A stretch of 64,000 nt of DNA from Dasyornis broadbenti (Eukaryota > Chordata > Aves > Passeriformes > Dasyornithidae), in assembly GCA_013397935.1 (NCBI GenBank), contig VZRN01001103.1, positions 544,284-608,283 of the forward strand, in the 5' to 3' direction. A model generated the notes under the pieces. It had not been told where the DNA came from. It searched no databases and was given only the letters and a program-made list of their open reading frames with translations. The position numbers and the translations under genes were made by a program. This document shows positions 12,507 to 22,900 of this stretch, piece after piece. Position 1 is the stretch's first letter. Every line of letters begins with the position of its first letter.

Positions 12507-12721
12507 CCGAGTGCGGGGGACACAAATTCTCTCTGCGGCCCCGGGGCGGGCGTAGGCAACCGAGCGGCCCCAGGCCGCCGTCAGCTGCAGCTCCGCGGCT
12601 GCCGTGGCTGTGTCGCCGCACGGGGGAGGCGGCGAGGCCGCGAAACCCCGCTGGCAACCCAAGCAGCGCTCTCCCCGCGGGCGGAGCGGCACGGCCCGCG
12701 GCGGGCGGGGCAAGGCGGCAC
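12507..12721 (+). promoter_or_regulatory. CpG island upstream of FUT4, with Sp1-type GC box; likely promoter
   Basis: Extremely GC- and CpG-rich sequence with a GC box (GGGCGGGGC) at 12,703-12,711 and a related GGGCGGAGC upstream. The frame in phase with FUT4 is open here, but its translation does not resemble the tail, membrane anchor or stem of an alpha-1,3-fucosyltransferase, and no ATG opens it. I infer that this is 5' flank or promoter, joined directly to mid-CDS sequence at the single N at 12,722. Confidence 0.4.
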
Positions 12722-12722
12722 N
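12722..12722. other. Single ambiguous base marking a probable hidden gap in FUT4
   Basis: One N sits exactly where FUT4 homology stops. The codon before GEAQAV reads NTC, and the sequence upstream is unlike any fucosyltransferase. A one-base placeholder for an unresolved GC-rich stretch explains the missing N-terminus better than a real truncation. Confidence 0.55.
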
Positions 12723-12724
12723 TC

Positions 12725-13516
12725 GGCGAGGCGCAGGCGGTGCTGTTCCACCACCGCGATCTGGCGCGGCACGGCGCCGGGGGACTGCCCCGCGGGTCCC
12801 CGCCGCGGCCCCCGCGGCAGCGCTGGGTGTGGATGAACTTCGAGTCGCCGTCGCACTCGCCTGGCCTGCGGGGGCTGGCCGGGCTCTTCAACTGGACGAT
12901 GTCCTACCGCCGCGACTCCGACGTGTTCGTGCCCTACGGCTACCTCTACGTCCCGCCGGCGCCCCGGCCCTTCGTCCTGCCCCGCAAGACGCGGCTGGTG
13001 GCCTGGGTCATCAGCAACTGGAACGAGGAGCACGCCCGGGTGCGCTACTACCGCCAGCTGAAGGAGCACCTGCCCATCGACGTGTACGGGGCCCGGGGGC
13101 TGGCGCTGGCCGAGGGCGGCCTGGTGGAGACCGTCTCAGCCTACAAGTTCTACCTGGCCTTCGAGAACTCCCAGCACACCGACTACATCACCGAGAAGCT
13201 CTGGAGAAACGCCTTCTCCGCCAGCGCCGTGCCTGTCGTCCTCGGACCCTGCAGAGCCAACTACGAGCGCTTCATCCCCCCCGACTCCTTCATCCACGTT
13301 GACGACTTCCCCAGCCCCCGGCTGCTGGCCACCTACCTGAAATTCCTCGATAAAAACAAACCCAACTACAGGCGGTACTTTGCCTGGAGGAAGAAGTACG
13401 AAGTCCACGTCACCTCGTTCTGGGATGAGCATTTCTGCAAGGTCTGTGAGGCTGTTAGGGCAGCTGGAAACCAAATCAAGACTGTTCGAAATCTGGCCAG
13501 CTGGTTTGAAAGCTGA
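12725..13516 (+). CDS. FUT4: Alpha-1,3-fucosyltransferase 4 (FUT4), 5'-incomplete, single-exon catalytic domain
   Basis: The 263 visible residues plus a TGA stop cover most of the GT10 catalytic domain. Numbering from the first supported residue: GEAQAVLFHHRDL at 1-13, WVWMNFESPSHSPGL at 34-48, an N-glycosylation sequon NWT at 56-58, YRRDSDVFVPYGYL at 61-74, the GDP-fucose-binding region with AFENSQHTDYITEKLWRNAF at 145-164 and VPVVLGP at 169-175, and a C-terminal NLASWFES. WVWMNFESPSHSPGL and the C-terminus favour FUT4 over FUT7 or FUT9. Members are type II Golgi enzymes that transfer fucose from GDP-fucose to GlcNAc in N-acetyllactosamine, giving Lewis-x and related epitopes. FUT4 coding sequence is normally one exon, as seen. 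The tail, membrane anchor, stem and start of the domain (well over 100 residues) are missing: homology ends at the N at 12,722. The linker at residues 14-33 looks shorter than in human FUT4. No frameshift or internal stop, so the gene is probably intact in the bird. Confidence 0.93.
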   Translation, partial: GEAQAVLFHHRDLARHGAGGLPRGSPPRPPRQRWVWMNFESPSHSPGLRGLAGLFNWTMSYRRDSDVFVPYGYLYVPPAPRPFVLPRKTRLVAWVISNWNEEHARVRYYRQLKEHLPIDVYGARGLALAEGGLVETVSAYKFYLAFENSQHTDYITEKLWRNAFSASAVPVVLGPCRANYERFIPPDSFIHVDDFPSPRLLATYLKFLDKNKPNYRRYFAWRKKYEVHVTSFWDEHFCKVCEAVRAAGNQIKTVRNLASWFES

Positions 13517-16500
13517 TGCTCCTGGCGGGTGAGACTCGCTTGGACAGCCTGGACCAGCGTCAAGGCATAGGGAAGGATGAGTCTCCATTAGCCACAGAAG
13601 GCTGGCATCAGTGAGAGAAGCATACAGGTTACAGGAAAACAAACTGTGAAAAGCCTACCAAAGGAAGATTTCTATTAAAGGGAAAATTAAGATAATACAA
13701 AGAGTCGTCATGCCAGATGACTCCTAAAGAGTGAAGTTACATTTCCAAAAACCATACAGATCCAGAACTTTTAAAGTTCTGCATGGCTCAACATAAATAT
13801 CCTATGCCAAGTTCTTCAGCCGTACAGCTGAAACCAATTGTGGCCGCTATGACAACTTCCTGGACCGTGAAACTCTCCTCTGCTTACAGAGGATACATAA
13901 TCAGTGCTGGTTTTCTGTAATACTAAGACAAAAATGAATGGTTTTAACTGATTTTTATGCGTCTGAAAGCTATTTACAGACAAATTCTGAGCCACAAGTG
14001 TTGAACCGAAGAATGTAATGATACAGTAGCACCTTTTAGCAATGCTTGAAATTGCAGCAGCCCGCTAATAATGCTTTGAACCAAATAATTGTTCCATTTA
14101 GGAAAAAGTGTATGGAAGGGACGGAATCTGAGTGGACAAACAGCTCAGATGATGTAGAGTATTTCTTCTGCTACCTGCCGAAACCATAGACACGTTTATC
14201 CTGTGTGAAAGTAGAGTAGAACTTTTAAGTACAGGAAAAGACAGACTGTAGGGAAGAAAGTTGGAATGCTTCCACCCTCTCTTTATTCAGGAATTAGAAA
14301 ATGTTTACAGGTATCTGCATGTTTTTCTCTGCAAAATCATTGCCGTACAGGGAAATGCAGGGGAAGGCTTAGAATAGCAGGGGTTTTGTTACTGTATTGA
14401 ATATATATACAGAAAGGCTAACTTATTTATCAAGTATCAATAGACAGTGCTCTTGTGTAGCAACTGCTCTAGTTTATGGCATGTATTTTCAAAAATTCCT
14501 CTGGGAGACAGACTACTCAGAATGCTGCTTTGCTGTTTGTAAAATAATGCCAAAAAAACCCCGAACTCCCAAATCACTCCCTTTCAAAAAGAAAATTACT
14601 GCAGAGAGTAAGATCTACACTGTTGGTAAAATACAGATGGTGTGAAGAAAGAATATCAAAAGGGAAGGATTTACTATTGTCCTTTGGTTTTGAGGTTTTT
14701 CTGGCTCAGTTTTTTAATCAATAAATAGGTTCTTAAGGTGGAACTTTCTTCGCTCAGTGCCTGTTGGGAGCATTTACAGCAGTTATTCCTTTTCGAACAC
14801 TGACATTTTGCTGGAGTCATCCTAGTAGTTGAAGTGTTGTTGCTTTTTGGTCACATGTAATCTTGCTCATTGAAAGCCAGAAAGAAACTTCAGTTACAAT
14901 TGCACATCCTTGCCAAGCTAAGCCTCCCTGTCTTTTGCAGCTAGGAAGTTTGGTGGCGAAAAGATGGTAATGTACAAGAGACCTGCCCAAATGATTAAGG
15001 TATTCATTCTGCTCCTTTTTAATGAGCTGGATAATCCGTGGAGTTACTTGGAGACTTCATTCAGAATAAAATCATGGGCACAGAACAGGTGGGAAAAGAA
15101 GAAAGTCAGTTGCAAATAAAAGATGGGCATCAGAACAGGCAAGTTTACTGACATTTGTGAGTACTATTTAGGTTAGGAAAGGATTAGATTTGATTTAAGC
15201 AGTATGGGATGTTGGATGAGTGCTTTTAAGATGTAAGAGCTGGCAGTCTGCTGTAATTTATTTCTAGTTGGATGTTCCCCATGACTAGGTAAACATGGGA
15301 CCAAGGATTATTGGAAAAAAACCTAATAATGACGAAGTTCATTAATAATTTGCACAGTTTTACCAGCTTGGATCTTGCAGGTTTCTGTGTTTATTCCCTT
15401 CTGCTCTTGTGCAAGGAAAGATATCTGAAAGTACTTGACGAACCTTTCTGTTGTCAGTGCCAGATTTGCTGTAGAATATTTATTGGGAATGGAGCAAAAA
15501 CAATCTATGCAATGTAGGGTGTAGTTGGGTTAGTTACTAATGCTGCATTTTCACTTCAAGAGGTATAAAGTGATTGTTTAAAGTAAAAGCATGCTCTTCA
15601 TGGCATGGTCATCTGTTTCTCTGCCAGTGTTTTATTACTCCCACAACATTGGGTTTGATATTTTAAAAATTCTAATTTAGGTATAGCATTAACAGTAAGA
15701 CCTAAGTGTCAGGAAGATAGGTTCTCTCTCTCCCTTTGAATTTATAATATTTTTTTTCTGCTCAGTTTTTATCACAGTTCATATAAATATATACCAAAAC
15801 CCGATCTTAAAAGTGACAAGATAATATTTAAGATTGCACTACTTTTTATCAGTCTGCCAAAACTAGTGCATTTTTTCCAGTCCTCCTAATTTTTTTAACA
15901 TTTTCTGAAAGTTTCCAGGCACACAGTTCTTCTGTGTAATCATTAGTAATGCCACAAGCAGAAGATCAGGCTACAGTAGCATGGGAATTTCCAGAGATCA
16001 CAAAAGTTATTTTTTTTCTCAGCCTCTAAAAAAAGCAGTCGAAATCTTTGAGGAAGTAGTTTTGTAAAATTCAGAAAAGAGCTACACAGCACTTAAAGCA
16101 TCATATTTGATCACAACTGCACTGTATTTGTAAATTATACATTGAGGATTTTCGAGAACTGTATGGTGAAAACTGCAGTTTTGTAATAATTGCTGCAGAG
16201 CACTTGCATTGGGAGAAGAGAAGCCTTTTTTAGTTTCATCATTCTTACATGGGTGTTGCAAACTTTTTGTTTTCCGTTTGGGAGGAAACTTAGCCCAGGC
16301 CTACAGCTGTTGAAGTCAGTATTACAGCATCTCTATAAATCTCTGGTTTTTGGCTCATCTGCTCCGTGAGCTAATAGTGTGCTGTTACTGAAAAGGACTG
16401 GATTTTGTAATGCGCTTTGTAGAGCTCCAGTTCAATGATAAATATAAAGTTTGCCTGAGCAAATTGGTCTGTAGATTGGGTACCAGACTCCACAAGGCAT

Positions 16501-16965
16501 TGCAGATGATGTGTACAATCCAGTTGTAAAATTTAGGCAAAGTTGTTTTCTATTTTAACTAGAAAACCTTCCATGAATACAAATTGAAAAAAGTTTTATT
16601 CCATGCCTTAAAATATTGGGGTGGAGGGAGAGAAAGGAAGGTCATTATCTTCTGGGTTTTATAAGGAGAAGAATTACCATTACTTTTTGATTATGATGTA
16701 AATGGAATAGAGAATCGTGTGATCCATCAAGTTGCATATTGTATCTCAGGGAATTTTATACTGTAAGATGTCTTGATCTTCATAGAATGAAGTAACTTTA
16801 TATTAATTATATAGATTGACACTCAATAAAATTAAAGGAAGTACTGCAAAATGGCCAGATTTTTTTATTATGTCATCTGTATTATGAAGGCTGTAGAAAA
16901 CTGCTTTTTAAAGAGAATGAATGTCTTTTCATGTTTGTTTAATAAATAAAAGTGGCTGATTGTTC
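13517..16965 (+). other. Probable FUT4 3' UTR and downstream flank
   Basis: Noncoding sequence after the FUT4 stop. Candidate polyadenylation signals on the plus strand are ATTAAA at 13,674, AATAAA at 14,720 and 15,065, and an overlapping pair at 16,941-16,950 followed by a T/G-rich stretch. Long 3' UTRs are known for FUT4, so the transcript could end at any of these. No other gene or clear repeat was seen. Confidence 0.45.
16941..16950 (+). terminator. Candidate distal polyadenylation signal (double AATAAA)
   Basis: Two overlapping AATAAA hexamers, with GTGGCTGATTGTTCTC downstream as a possible GU-rich element. It is the strongest-looking of several candidates beyond FUT4. Isolated hexamers are frequent by chance in AT-rich DNA, so use is unproven. 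Confidence 0.3.
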
Positions 16966-19900
16966 TCTAAGTAGTCAGACCATCTGAGGTTAGACATGAA
17001 ACCTGATTCTGGCAGGAGAAAAATATTTTCATAGGAGAAGCTGTGCTGAGTTATTTTCTGTATAAAAAGGTGCATTTATTGAAGTTGGGTGTCTTTTGGA
17101 AAAATGTCATTTAAAACAAAATCAAAAAACAAACTTTCTCTTGACCTACGGAGAATTTGAATGTGGTTGGATTCTTTTTGCCTCCCTTAAATTTCAGAAT
17201 AAGACTATGTTTGTTTTGGTATTCAGCATGTAGTGCTACATCTACCTTTCTAGCTACAGCTCTTTTTCATAGTTGTTCACCGTTGTCTTCAACTGAGCAA
17301 TAAAAGACCAAGGATCAAGAGCCTTTTCCCCTAAGCTTATGTTAACACTAATTGCTGCACAAGTGATGGTTTACCTCTGTCGTTACCCGTCTGCCGTACA
17401 GCTAGGTGCACAGTATGGAGAAAGCATTTCTGCAAATTCCTGCCCAGCCAGGATGGGGTCAGAGCTACAGTCCTTGCTTCTCCCCCCACCCCACCTTAAG
17501 GTGATTGATGATGTATCCTTATCACATTTAACTGTTGTAAGTAGAGCTTAAACTGACTGCTTGCCTGCTCCTGCCTGAGGGGGGCAAACATTTTGTTTCG
17601 CTCATTTTCCAGACAGGACTGAACACTGTGTTGGGGAAACTGGTATGAATATTTTTCTGACAAACATTGGGTACCTTTTGTTCAAGCTTGTTTGGTGACT
17701 TTTAAGTGAGTTATGCCTGATTAAACTCACACAGCTCTCTATCCAACAGTCGTATAAAATGGTGTTTGTTTTAAGAGAGTAAATAACCCTTTGTAGGGAG
17801 CACAGAGCTGACTCAATTTAAAATCTGTTGAGAACACTAGTGACTTAATGTGGATTTAAGTGGTGTTTAACTAAAGATAAATCAGGATCCAAGTGTAACA
17901 GCCTGTTTTTAATCAGTAAAGTCATTATTTGAACAACTTGCTTGTAACCAGCTTGGTTTGTGTAACCAACGCAGTTTAACAATTTGCATAATTCTGTGTT
18001 TTCTTCTGTGTGGTCATTTTAAAAACAACACTTGAGGCCAGAATTTCCATGTCTTCTTTGCATTCTATAGATTTTTTTTTTTTAATGGTCTTGAGCTAAA
18101 TACTTAAGCTTAATTTTGACAATGGCAGCTGTTCCTGAGAGTCTCACCCCAAAGAGTATCTGAGATGAGTAAGTGGAAGCCTGTTTTTCTGGAGTGCTTT
18201 GAGAGCTGCAGGGATTTTTCACCGATGGTGATAAGGTGCTCACTGTGTTCAGGAAGCATCTGGAAGCTATGACCCCCTTTTAATTGAAAAATTTTCTCTA
18301 AAGGAGTACATCATTTTCTGAATTCCTTTAACGATTTTAGGTCCTCATAATTGCATAGATTTAATTTTTGCAACAGAGTTAACACTGGACTTTATTTCAG
18401 GAATGCTCAATATTTTAATAATATTCTTTTAATAACTATGAAAAGATGGTCCCAAATTTGGAACTCGAATTTTCTCTATTTAACAAAACATCTTTTGAAG
18501 TTAATCAGCCCACAGGTTGGCTGTATGCATTATGGCAGAAGATTCTGCATTTGCATCCTTGAATTTGCTATTGATGTAAAAGGTGTTGTAGGTATTTTGG
18601 ATTATGAAAAGCTCAGTCCAGGAAAACACAAAGCACTAGCAATGCCCAAGTTCTGGCCTACCATGGCTCCGAGATCCTGATCACACGAATGCCTGTGACT
18701 GGAAATTGGCCATCTTGCTTTTGAGCAGAAGGCAGAAAGCTGATTGCAAATAGAAAGTGTAGATTATCGGGTTGTGAATATATCTTGGTGCATTTGTAAT
18801 GCTGCCAAGTAACTTTGTGTAGTATTAAAGATGACTGATTTATTTGAAGCAAGCACAACAGGACTACATGAAATACAGCAAAATAATTGTCCTAAAGGCC
18901 AAGTTGGGTTTAAAATGGAAAAATTATACTGAAATTAAAAAAAAAAAAAAAAAAAGGCATGCAATTGTGGGAAAGCATGGATAAACATTTTAAATAGTTA
19001 CTGGGAACAAACAGAGAATGTTCTTGTAAATGCTTACTCTAGCCCCGTCTGAAACCAGAGAACATATGTTCAGATTCATGCTTGTGCTCATGCTTACATC
19101 TATTTCTGAATAGGAATGGCCTCCTGAGATTAAGACAGAGCTCTGAATGTTTTTATTCCCCTTCCAGTCCCAAATGTACATTTTACTTGCCTTATTGCTG
19201 GTTTCCCTTCTTTGTCATTCATGTGTTGCTCCTTAAATGTGCACAGACCTGAGGCTTTAATGGCTTCGCACTTTAGAGAAGGAGAGCTAAGAAGAGATAA
19301 GCTAATATTTGGATGTTTGCTGAGAGTTTTGGTTGTATTTTGCAAGAGTCCTGGGCTAAGTGAAAGTAAGCAGTAGAGGCTGAATACAAAACAGAAGAGC
19401 ATGTTTTATGGCAGTTTCTCGTTGGAGACCCCGGCCTTGTCTGAAACATCTCATCAGATTTTAAGGCTGAGACTTTATGCTGTGAGTTTTCTATTTAGTG
19501 GTGAAGATTATTGTATCACGTATCCCCAAATAGTCCCATTGATGTATTATCTAAGAATCAGAGAATCAGAGAGATGGACTATGAACTCAGAAATTTCATT
19601 CAGTGTGTCTATGCTGTGAAAAAATGTGTCAAGTCAATTAGAGCAGAATTTATCCTGAGTTCAGGCTCTGATAAAGCATATTAATGAAAATCATTAATGA
19701 AAAAAATTAGCTTCACCACCCTGTCTGTCTATTACAGTGTCTGTGGTGAGAAATGTTTTCTGTGCTGCCTTTACTGTTGAGTAATTTTTGTTTCTACTAC
19801 TAAGGCACTAAGAAGGTGGAGTGTTATATGGGCTGAAGAGAAAGTTGTCTGCTTTTTTTTTCACCTGATGTTAACTACTGGAATATGTGCAGGCTGCCAA

Positions 19901-22900
19901 AAATTTCTGTTTGCTTGGGATATTTTTAAGCCACATACTTCTTGTATTGTTCTGTCAACATCCATGTATCCTGTGGGTTTCACAAGTGGTTTTGGAGTAT
20001 ATAAAGTGTCATCAGCTCTTGTGCAAATTTCTGCTTCATATTGGTCTAGACCAGAGTATGTTTTATGAAGCCAGTGATTTGAGTAAGACTTTTTAAAACA
20101 GGTAAGTTTCTCTATGTCATGTCCACCTCTTGGTCTAGATTGGGATCAGTATTTTAAATTATGCTGGGACAGTACAATTACTGCACTGGTGTACTATGCT
20201 CTGCTGCTTTTGCATTTCTGGCACGGTCTAGCAGCTTTAATGCTGCCACAAAAATATGTGCAAATGAGCAAAGAAACAGAACAGATTTCATCAGTTCAGA
20301 TCAAACTGTCCTTTATAACCCTTAGGTTAAAACTTAAGAACAAAGGAAGTAATTTCAAATGGTTTATCTGAAGTTACAGAAATAAAAGGCAATGTTGGGA
20401 CTGGGAACCTGTTGTCTTTTGTTAGAGTGAGTCTACTGTCACTTCCACTTAGAATTCTGAATATGACCCTTGAATCTGTCAGCTTCAAGAGAGACTGGAT
20501 GAGAGCCCATATGCTAAGTCAGGATTGGTTTGACAGAATACAAATGAGAGGTGGACAACAAATTTCATGACTTGCTCATTTTTGCAGGTCTTCAGATGAG
20601 ACCAGAGATCCCAACCAGTGCTTATTTATTTTTAGCTGTGATGTGTCATATTGATGCACATGTGGATTCCTTATAGCTTAACTACAGACTTCAGTTTGAA
20701 ATATGATATGAAAGAGCAACATGGATATGATTTTTATGTTTTACAAACATATGTTTGCTGCAAGATGCTTCACCATCAGAGATCCTATAGGCAAGGCAGA
20801 CTGCTATACCATTAAGGTTTGGACCCAGCAGGACTCGGGTATTTCACTTGTTACCGAAATTAAACCTGATTTGCACATCTGTAGGAGTCTCTATTTCGAT
20901 TAGAAGCATCTGCTTCGAGTCATGTTTCTGTGCATCCCTACTGCATTCTCCAGGGTGTTCTCAGGAATACTGAAGTCCCCTTTTGGACTTGAAATTGAGA
21001 TATACCTGTGCACATGTAAATGCTGAAGGAATATGTCCAGGGTGACTGACAGGTGCGTAATAGAACAAAAAGTGTCTGGTTGTCCAAGCCTGAATCTGAC
21101 CCAAGATGTCACTGCAAGAGAGCACTGGCTTTGTTCTTACTGAAGGGTTTGACCACATGGTGCTTCTTGTTTCTCATGATGTTTACAGCACATTAAAGCC
21201 TTTTATATTGAGCCTTCTGAAATGCTGCTTTTGCATCAAAGGGAAAGTATCAGTTTGTTTCTGTGGCATTTCACCTGCCTGGTTTTACCAGAGGGTTGTC
21301 AATCATCTGATTTTACAGGTACTTCTACATTCTTTTAAAAGAAAATAATTGCACTTACATGTCAGGTTACTTGGTTTATATGATGAAAAGTCAGCATTCT
21401 AATTAGGCCAAAGGAACATCTGGCTTTAGTGAAAATGTCACAAAAATTTATCTTTGTTTCAGCCTCCATTAAGTCTGATATAAAACAAGAGAAAGGTATC
21501 TGAGGGGTTCTAAGTCCTGTAACAAGACATGGAATCTTTCCTGACCTTTGCTCTTAGGACTTATATTCTTATATTCTAGATATGTTATGATTCTTTGTCT
21601 CCTGTAAGAGGTAGTCTAGGAGGCACAAGTAGATTTCATCCTTTTCTGAAGTCTTACGTATTCCTAATTCATTGGTAGTCATCTTAGCCTGACTTTCCTG
21701 GAGACAGCAGTGCTAGTTTCTAGGCTGATACCTTTCCTGCATTTACCTTCTCCTTCAGTCAGTGACCCAGTGTGTGAGTTGTGGAGGTGAGAGTCTCCAC
21801 TCAGCTTGACACCTCAGGACCGTGTGCGTGCTTCCAGCTGTCCTTCACACAAAACTGTGCTCAAAAGAGGTAGATGTAGCTCATCATCAGTTCTTATCTG
21901 AGCTCAGGGATGGTAGTAATTAATGGTGGTGGGGTGCTGGTGTGTTTGGGACAGCCTGATTCTTTGCCCTAGGAACACTTCAGTGGAGTAAGACAGGACC
22001 TGCCCAGACCATCCCTTGTTCTCATTTCCCCTCACTTTGATTACAGTAAGCTGCAAAGAATCCCTCTGTTTGAAAATGCACCTAATATTAACCTTCTTTC
22101 CTAAGGGGGTTGTGAGGTATCTTCCTCCATTAATGAAGTACTTTGAGGTCTATAAACAAAAAAGCTACCACAGTGGTACGAAGGAGCTGATGCTAGAGAC
22201 TGAAGGAGTGCATGGCAGTCAATAAGATGAGAAGATTGTTGTATTAAAGCAGCCTGGATCTCCATGGGAGTTACCTCCATGGCATAAGTCACTTTCAACT
22301 TTGCCAAGCTGAGGTTCTGCTTGGAGTTGTCACTTCTGCTCTGAGAATGCAGAGCATCCTCGCTCCCATCCCCATCCTCTGCATATTGTCTTTGAGAGGA
22401 ACATTGTAACATGATGGAGATGGGAATGTTTCCTTCGTGCCAGCACTTCCCTGTAAGCTTGACCTGGTTCAGTTAAAGATGTTCACCCATGTCCCACCAA
22501 AGCACAAGGGAATTCTCTCCAGAGGCTTTCCTGGGGTATCACCCTACGTGTAAGTGCTGTATTTGCCTACATGGCCACAGAAATCATTGCAGGGGACACA
22601 ACAAAAGGGCTGCTCCAACACCAATCACAGTGACCACACTGATGTCGTGTTTATTCTGAAAGCAGAAGAAAGTGAAATAAGGTCAAACTGTTCTTTCCAT
22701 GTGCACTGTTTGCGCTGCATTTATGTTGTAATTTGCTTATGTACTCCTGATGTTTTGCATCTCTTTGATCTTCGCAATCTCACAAGCTACTGTGCAAATA
22801 GAGCAGGGTCTGCAGGAAGCAATAGTGCATTGTGTGCCTTTGTTTGCAGTGAGCGGGACCTCACGGGTGGCTTTTCAAAGTTCCAGAGAAGCCCACAGCC

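Noticed and set aside
11951..12724. 521-codon frame that runs through the N gap into FUT4
   Set aside because: The left part is LTR end and unknown bases. Only the portion from about 12,725 has fucosyltransferase character.
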